DNA from: Corynebacterium genitalium ATCC 33030
GTDB lineage: Bacteria; Actinomycetota; Actinomycetes; Mycobacteriales; Mycobacteriaceae
Direction of reading: 5' to 3'
Length of the DNA stretch: 64,000 bases
Assembly: GCF_000143825.1 (NCBI RefSeq)
Contig: NZ_CM000961.1
Location: forward strand, 868,001 to 932,000
Shown: positions 57,639-64,000 of the stretch, in pieces
How positions within the stretch are numbered: position 1 is the first letter of the stretch
How the letters are laid out: every line of letters starts with the position of its first letter
Made by a program: the position numbers and the translations under genes
The notes under the pieces: model-generated
Told to the model about the DNA's origin: nothing
Seen by the model: the letters and a program-made list of their open reading frames with translations, nothing else
The model's database searches: none

Positions 57639-58670
57639 ATGAAACGTCTGACCGCTGTCATCTCTGCGACCGCTCTCACGCTATCGGCCCTGGTAGCGCC
57701 AACTGCTGCTGCAAACGACATCCAGTACTACACCGCACGAAACGGGGTGACCATCCCCGTTTTTAAAACAGCCGACGGCAATGAGGGAACACTCGTGTTC
57801 TTGAACGGTGACGGCACCCGTCGCTACACCACGCCGGATGGTCACTTCATCCAGAAAATTACCGAGGAAGTCAAGAACGAAAACGTCGACAGCCTGTTCC
57901 TGCTCCCGCCGAACAACCAGGACTCCTGGTGGCGGACCCGCGATGTCGATTCCTGGTGCGACGCCGTGCGCGAGTACCTGAACACGCTGCAGACCCCGGC
58001 TATCGAGGTCGCCGGATACTCCGGTGGCGCCGAGTTCATCGGCCGTCACCTGATGCTCGACGACACCACCTGGGTGCCCGACAACACCTCTTTCACCATG
58101 ATCGGTGGCGGCAGCATCGGCGGTTACTCCGTTAACCCGCCGGCGCCCGGTAAGGAAGGCACGAAACTGGATTGGGTTGTCGGCCACAACGACACCTGGC
58201 TGCGGGAGCAGCCCACCTTCTCTGCCCGCCACGCAGCGGAGCGTTCTGAAACCGAGTACAAGCGGACCGGCTTCGACAACACCACGCTGGAGCTGGTGAG
58301 CGGTGATCACTACAACTACGACTTCCCGCAGATCCTCGGGAGCAGCGTCCGCGAGATGAAGAGCTCCGCAGCTCCGGCACCGCAGCCTGTCGCTCCGCCG
58401 GCACCGCCCGCTCCGGCGCCGGAAGCGCCCGCGCCGGCACCGGTACCGGTTGACCCGGGTGCTCCTGTGCCTCCTCCGGCAGAGAAGCCGGCACCGGCTC
58501 CAGAGCAGAAGCCGGCACCAGCGCCTGCACCTGAGCAGAAGCCTGCCCCGGACAAGCCGAACAAGAGCTCGGACAACGGTGACGCGAGCAAGGATGAGGC
58601 CGCGCTGGCTTGGGGCCGTGTGTGGGCCTTTCTCAGCAGCCTCCTGGTCCTGTACAAGGGCTCTAAGTAG
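57639..58670 (+). CDS. Secreted alpha/beta-hydrolase-like protein with Pro-rich tail
   Basis: 343 residues from ATG 57639 with AAGGAA upstream; GTG 57633 is equally possible. Signal peptide ends near TAAAND. The nucleophile motif is GYSGG (in EVAGYSGGAEFIG) and a late His is in SGDHYNYDF, so a Ser-Asp-His esterase is likely. A PAPAPE-rich linker of about 90 residues follows, then a Ser/Lys/Asp stretch and a hydrophobic end, WGRVWAFLSSLLVLYKGSK. Substrate unknown. Confidence 0.75.
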   Translation: MKRLTAVISATALTLSALVAPTAAANDIQYYTARNGVTIPVFKTADGNEGTLVFLNGDGTRRYTTPDGHFIQKITEEVKNENVDSLFLLPPNNQDSWWRTRDVDSWCDAVREYLNTLQTPAIEVAGYSGGAEFIGRHLMLDDTTWVPDNTSFTMIGGGSIGGYSVNPPAPGKEGTKLDWVVGHNDTWLREQPTFSARHAAERSETEYKRTGFDNTTLELVSGDHYNYDFPQILGSSVREMKSSAAPAPQPVAPPAPPAPAPEAPAPAPVPVDPGAPVPPPAEKPAPAPEQKPAPAPAPEQKPAPDKPNKSSDNGDASKDEAALAWGRVWAFLSSLLVLYKGSK

Positions 58671-58704
58671 TAAATAGCCTCTGTCGCGATACCATCAGTT
58701 TCTG

Positions 58705-59970
58705 ATGGGCAGCGACAAGAAGCACAAGAAGTGGCCGTGGGCCGTCGGCGCGGCAGCGCTGGTGGCCGTCGCCGGCGTGGTCGGCACCGGCGTGTGGGTT
58801 CAGCACGAGCTGGGGGAACTCACCCATGCGCCGGCCTACAGCATGACGCAGCCTGCCCCGCTCGCGGTGCAGGAGGCGTCGCCGGAGGGGGTTGATGGGG
58901 CGGAGCTCGTCGATAAGCTCGCGGCGCAAGCCGCGAATCCTGCGCTGGGGACGCTGCATGTGCGCATCAGCGACGGCCTGACGGGGAAGACCGTTTTCGA
59001 GCAGCGCGCGGGCGAGCCGCTGCAGCCCGCGAGCGCGACGAAGCTGCTCACCGCGGCCGCTGCGCTGTACACGCTGGAGCCTGACGCGACTGTGAGCACG
59101 CAGGTGCTGCGCAAAGGCGACGCCGTGACGATCAAGGCAGCCGGCGACGTGTGGCTCACGGCGAGCGACGTAGATGAACTCGCGGCGAAGGTCGGCTCCG
59201 CATCTGCCGTGTACGTGGACAAGAGCATTTGGCCCGAGGAGACGTTCATGCCGGGCTGGGACCCGGAGGACATCGACGGCGGTTACATCGCGCCGATGGA
59301 GCCGATCATGGTGCACGGCGGGCGTCTCGGTGAGCCGGTTGGTGACGTGCCGCGCACGCACACGCCGGCGCTCGACGTCGCGCAAAGCATCGCCGACCGC
59401 GTGGGGGCGGAGACTGTCGGTTTCGGTCCCGCGCCAGCCGATGGCGAAGTCGTGGCCACGGTCGAGTCGCCGCCGCTGACCGAGCGTCTGCGCGACATGA
59501 TGAAGGACTCCGACAACGTCATGGCGGAAGCGATCGGCCGCGAAATCGCCCGCGCACGCGGAGGTACATCGCCGCAGGCCACGCTCGATGCGCTCACAGA
59601 GCACGGCTTCAACATCAATGGAGTCACGCTCGCGGACTCGTCGGGACTGTCGCGCTTCGACCTCATCCCTCCGCGCTTGCTTGACGACGTCATGGTGCGC
59701 GCTACCTCCACCAACGAACTGCGCGACCTGCTAACCACCTTGGCTGTCGCCGGCGGTGACGGCACGCTTATCGACAGGTACGGCGACCTCTCCGGTCGCG
59801 GCTGGGTCCACGCCAAAACCGGAACGCTGACAGGGACGTCCGCGCTGGTCGGCACCGTCACCTCCAAAGCGGGCAACGTGTACACCTTCGCGATGATCAG
59901 TAACGACTCCGAAGTCCTGGCTGCCCGCGCCGCCCTCGACCAGTTCGCTTCCACCCTGCGGGAGTACTAG
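58705..59970 (+). CDS. dacB: D-alanyl-D-alanine carboxypeptidase / penicillin-binding protein 4
   Basis: 421 residues, one N-terminal membrane segment. Active-site motifs: SATK (SxxK), SDN in DMMKDSDNVMAEA, and KTG in HAKTGTLTG. It trims or cleaves peptidoglycan side chains outside the membrane. Followed by tilS, hpt and ftsH as in C. glutamicum. Confidence 0.95.
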   Translation: MGSDKKHKKWPWAVGAAALVAVAGVVGTGVWVQHELGELTHAPAYSMTQPAPLAVQEASPEGVDGAELVDKLAAQAANPALGTLHVRISDGLTGKTVFEQRAGEPLQPASATKLLTAAAALYTLEPDATVSTQVLRKGDAVTIKAAGDVWLTASDVDELAAKVGSASAVYVDKSIWPEETFMPGWDPEDIDGGYIAPMEPIMVHGGRLGEPVGDVPRTHTPALDVAQSIADRVGAETVGFGPAPADGEVVATVESPPLTERLRDMMKDSDNVMAEAIGREIARARGGTSPQATLDALTEHGFNINGVTLADSSGLSRFDLIPPRLLDDVMVRATSTNELRDLLTTLAVAGGDGTLIDRYGDLSGRGWVHAKTGTLTGTSALVGTVTSKAGNVYTFAMISNDSEVLAARAALDQFASTLREY

Positions 59971-60077
59971 CCGGGCGCCGCAGGGCCGGGGCGGCGCGGG
60001 GCGCGCGGGGGGCGGCGGTGCGGGCCGCGCTGGGGCGGGCCTTCGGCTACGTGCCGTTCCGCGCCCCTCAAAATCCC

Positions 60078-60155
60078 GGTTAGCTAGAAACAGGTGACTA
60101 GAATGCCGGAAATATGAGCCCAGAAGGAACATTCCAGTCGTTTGTTTCTAGTCAA
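60078..60155. repeat. 78-bp palindromic repeat, family 2 copy B
   Basis: Left arm GGTTAGCTAGAAACAGGTGA... (60078-60105) and right arm CATTCCAGTCGTTTGTTTCT... (60130-60155) match as inverted repeats at about 21 of 26 positions. Related to the element at 47948-48023. Confidence 0.7.
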
Positions 60156-60175
60156 TCGGGTTCGGGGGCGGCCTG

Positions 60176-61150
60176 ATGCCACCGGTTGAACCGTTTTGGC
60201 CGCGGGTCTCACCGCACTTCCTCGCGTGCCGGCGCGCTGTGCGAGCTCATGCCGACGCCGTGCGAGCTCATACCGGCGCCGTGCGATCCAACACCGATAC
60301 TGCGCGCTCGGCCGTCATCGGCCTCTCTGGCGGGCCGGACTCCTTGGCGTTGGTCGCTGCTGCGGCGGCGGAAGGCTGTGACATGCGGGCGGTGGTGGTG
60401 GATCACGGGTTGCAGGAGGGGTCGGCAAGCGTGGCGGAGCAGGCTCGAGCGGCGGCGGAAACCCTCGGGGTCACGGCCACAATTGTGCGGGTCGAGGTGG
60501 AGACCGCGCCGGGGGAAAGCGTCGAAGCGGCTGCGCGCGAGGCTCGTTACCAGGCGTTATTCGCTGAGGCAGAAGCGGACGGCAGCGACGTATGGGTTGC
60601 CCACACCCTCGACGACCAGGCCGAAACGCTGCTCCTCGGTGCTCTGCGCGGAAACCCGGCGGGGATGTCGCCGGTGACAGAAACCGCCAGCGGCCGTCTC
60701 GTACGGCCGTTCCTTCAAATCAGGCGGGCGGAGACCGTCGGCGCGTGCGAGGAACTGGGCCTGCAGCCGTGGCACGACCCGATGAACGACGACACCGCTT
60801 ATCGACGAGTCGCCGTCCGGAAGTCCATCATCCCCGCCCTCGGTGACCTCATCGGCGGGGACGCCGCCGCACCGCTGGCGAAAACGGCAGAGCGGATCGC
60901 TGCTGACAACGCGCTCATCGACGAAGCGTACGACCTCAGCCCGACGAACGACTGTGCTGAACTCGCCGCCGACCCCGCTCCGATCCGGCAGCGCCGCATC
61001 AGGGCGTGGTTACGAACTTACGGGGTTGAGTTGGGTGGGGGGCAGGTAGGAAGCGTCGATAAGCTGTGCGTTGAGTGGCGCGGACAAGGGCCTGTCGATG
61101 TCGCCGGCGCGCGGGTGGGGCGGGCGAACGGGCGGCTGTACGTTGAGTAG
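60176..61150 (+). CDS. tilS: tRNA(Ile)-lysidine synthase
   Basis: 324 residues. PP-loop SGGPDS near residue 46 and the HTLDDQAETLLLGALRG motif mark TilS, which makes lysidine at the wobble base of the AUA-reading tRNA-Ile. The first ~40 residues hold three imperfect 7-residue repeats (VRAHADA, VRAHTGA, VRSNTDT; 21-bp DNA repeats), so the true start may lie later; no clear ribosome site decides it. Confidence 0.92.
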   Translation: MPPVEPFWPRVSPHFLACRRAVRAHADAVRAHTGAVRSNTDTARSAVIGLSGGPDSLALVAAAAAEGCDMRAVVVDHGLQEGSASVAEQARAAAETLGVTATIVRVEVETAPGESVEAAAREARYQALFAEAEADGSDVWVAHTLDDQAETLLLGALRGNPAGMSPVTETASGRLVRPFLQIRRAETVGACEELGLQPWHDPMNDDTAYRRVAVRKSIIPALGDLIGGDAAAPLAKTAERIAADNALIDEAYDLSPTNDCAELAADPAPIRQRRIRAWLRTYGVELGGGQVGSVDKLCVEWRGQGPVDVAGARVGRANGRLYVE

Positions 61151-61213
61151 TTAGCCAACTTTCTCCCACCTAATAGTGGGTCGTTCGCGCAGAGTTTTGG
61201 CACAATAGCGCAC

Positions 61214-61861
61214 ATGGCTGACTTGCACGACAAGAAGGACTTCAACGTCCCGGACCACCGTTACGGCAACGACGTGGAGGCAGTGCTCATCCCGGAAGAG
61301 GAGCTGCAGCACCGCATCCAGGAAATGGCGGACAAAGTTTCGGAGCTGTACCGTGACGCCGACGATGACCTCATCCTCGTGTGCGTGCTCAAAGGTGCGG
61401 TCTACTTCCTCACCGACTTCGCCCGTGCGCTGTCGATTCCGGCGCAGGTGGAGTTCATGGCCGTGTCCTCCTACGGCAATTCGACCACCAGTTCCGGCGT
61501 GGTCCGCATTATGAAGGATCTGGACAAGGAGATCTCCGGCCGCGACGTGCTGGTCGTGGAGGACATCATCGACTCCGGCCTGACCCTGTCGTGGCTGATG
61601 AAGAACTTGAAGGGCCGCCAGCCGAAGAGCTTGAGGGTGGTCACGCTGCTGCGCAAGCCTGAGGTGCAGAGTGCGCAGGTGGAGCTTTTCGACGTCGGGT
61701 TCGACATCCCCAATGAATTCGTCATCGGTTACGGCTTGGACTATGCGGAGCGCTACCGCGATTTGCCGTACATCGGCACGTTGCACCCGCGGGTCTATTC
61801 GGATGTGGGCGAAGAACCGGTTCCTGCGCGTGAAGAAGGCCCGGAATCTGTCGAGATCTGA
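61214..61861 (+). CDS. hpt: Hypoxanthine phosphoribosyltransferase
   Basis: 215 residues. The PRPP motif [14 protein letters not shown] is near residue 117; the N-terminal [18 protein letters not shown] is the flap region. Purine salvage of hypoxanthine/guanine. The C-terminal ~25 residues ([16 protein letters not shown]) extend beyond the core. It lies 64 bases after tilS. Confidence 0.96.
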   Translation: MADLHDKKDFNVPDHRYGNDVEAVLIPEEELQHRIQEMADKVSELYRDADDDLILVCVLKGAVYFLTDFARALSIPAQVEFMAVSSYGNSTTSSGVVRIMKDLDKEISGRDVLVVEDIIDSGLTLSWLMKNLKGRQPKSLRVVTLLRKPEVQSAQVELFDVGFDIPNEFVIGYGLDYAERYRDLPYIGTLHPRVYSDVGEEPVPAREEGPESVEI

Positions 61862-61981
61862 CCGGTCGTTCACGGCGACGCTGTGAGCGAACGTTCCGCC
61901 CGGGAATTTAATGTCCAGCCCGTGAGTAGGGTGTAATAGCTAGAAACCATTCACCCCCTCCCCACCAAGCAAAAGGGCTAG

Positions 61982-64000
<2,019 letters not shown>

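Overview
The window comes from a Corynebacterium chromosome of moderately high GC. Evidence is the PorH/PorA pair behind a lone groEL with a CIRCE operator, the blocks fprA / pta-ackA / pknG-glnH-glnX and ppa / dacB / tilS / hpt / ftsH, a sortase-assembled pilus, and a fused MrpA in an Mrp antiporter operon. No tRNA, rRNA, CRISPR array or intact transposase was seen.

Layout. 1-8.8 kb is accessory: two repeat-rich adhesins (one cut by the window edge), two secreted GH16-like proteins, a DUF3800 protein, a duplicated 3' end of fprA and two small genes. Three of the surface proteins end in one conserved tail. 8.8-15.4 kb holds fprA, pta-ackA and a Roadblock/small-GTPase module that sits between ackA and pknG. 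15.4-21 kb is the glnX-glnH-pknG operon that senses amino acids and controls 2-oxoglutarate metabolism. 20.6-30 kb has a Nudix hydrolase with an ABC exporter, a frameshifted DUF559-type gene, a cls / xthA / GNAT / def run, a DUF3263 gene and a LytR_C protein. 30-38 kb has a carboxylate-amine ligase and the six-gene Mrp operon. 38-42 kb has a stand-alone LeuA regulatory-domain gene behind a leucine-rich leader peptide, an M20 peptidase and a DUF222/HNH gene. 42.6-50.3 kb has groEL, porH, porA, ppk2, an enoyl-CoA hydratase, a MarR regulator, a rhodanese, a sortase with an adjacent likely substrate, and ppa. 50.4-57.4 kb is a pilus cluster (major pilin, class C sortase, minor pilin, frameshifted vWA tip adhesin). 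57.6-64 kb has a secreted hydrolase, dacB, tilS, hpt and the start of ftsH.

Together the genes describe a cell with a mycomembrane (PorA/PorH), sortase-anchored surface structures, acetate overflow metabolism, and PknG control of the 2-oxoglutarate node. The most unusual signals are an 11-base word, CGTCGATAAGC, that recurs about 19 times in the window in several reading frames and between genes but not in the first 7.8 kb; a shared C-terminal tail (core PIQSVPSGAT) on three surface proteins; and a previously unmarked Leu-rich leader ORF before a LeuA-domain protein. There are also several small palindromic repeat families.
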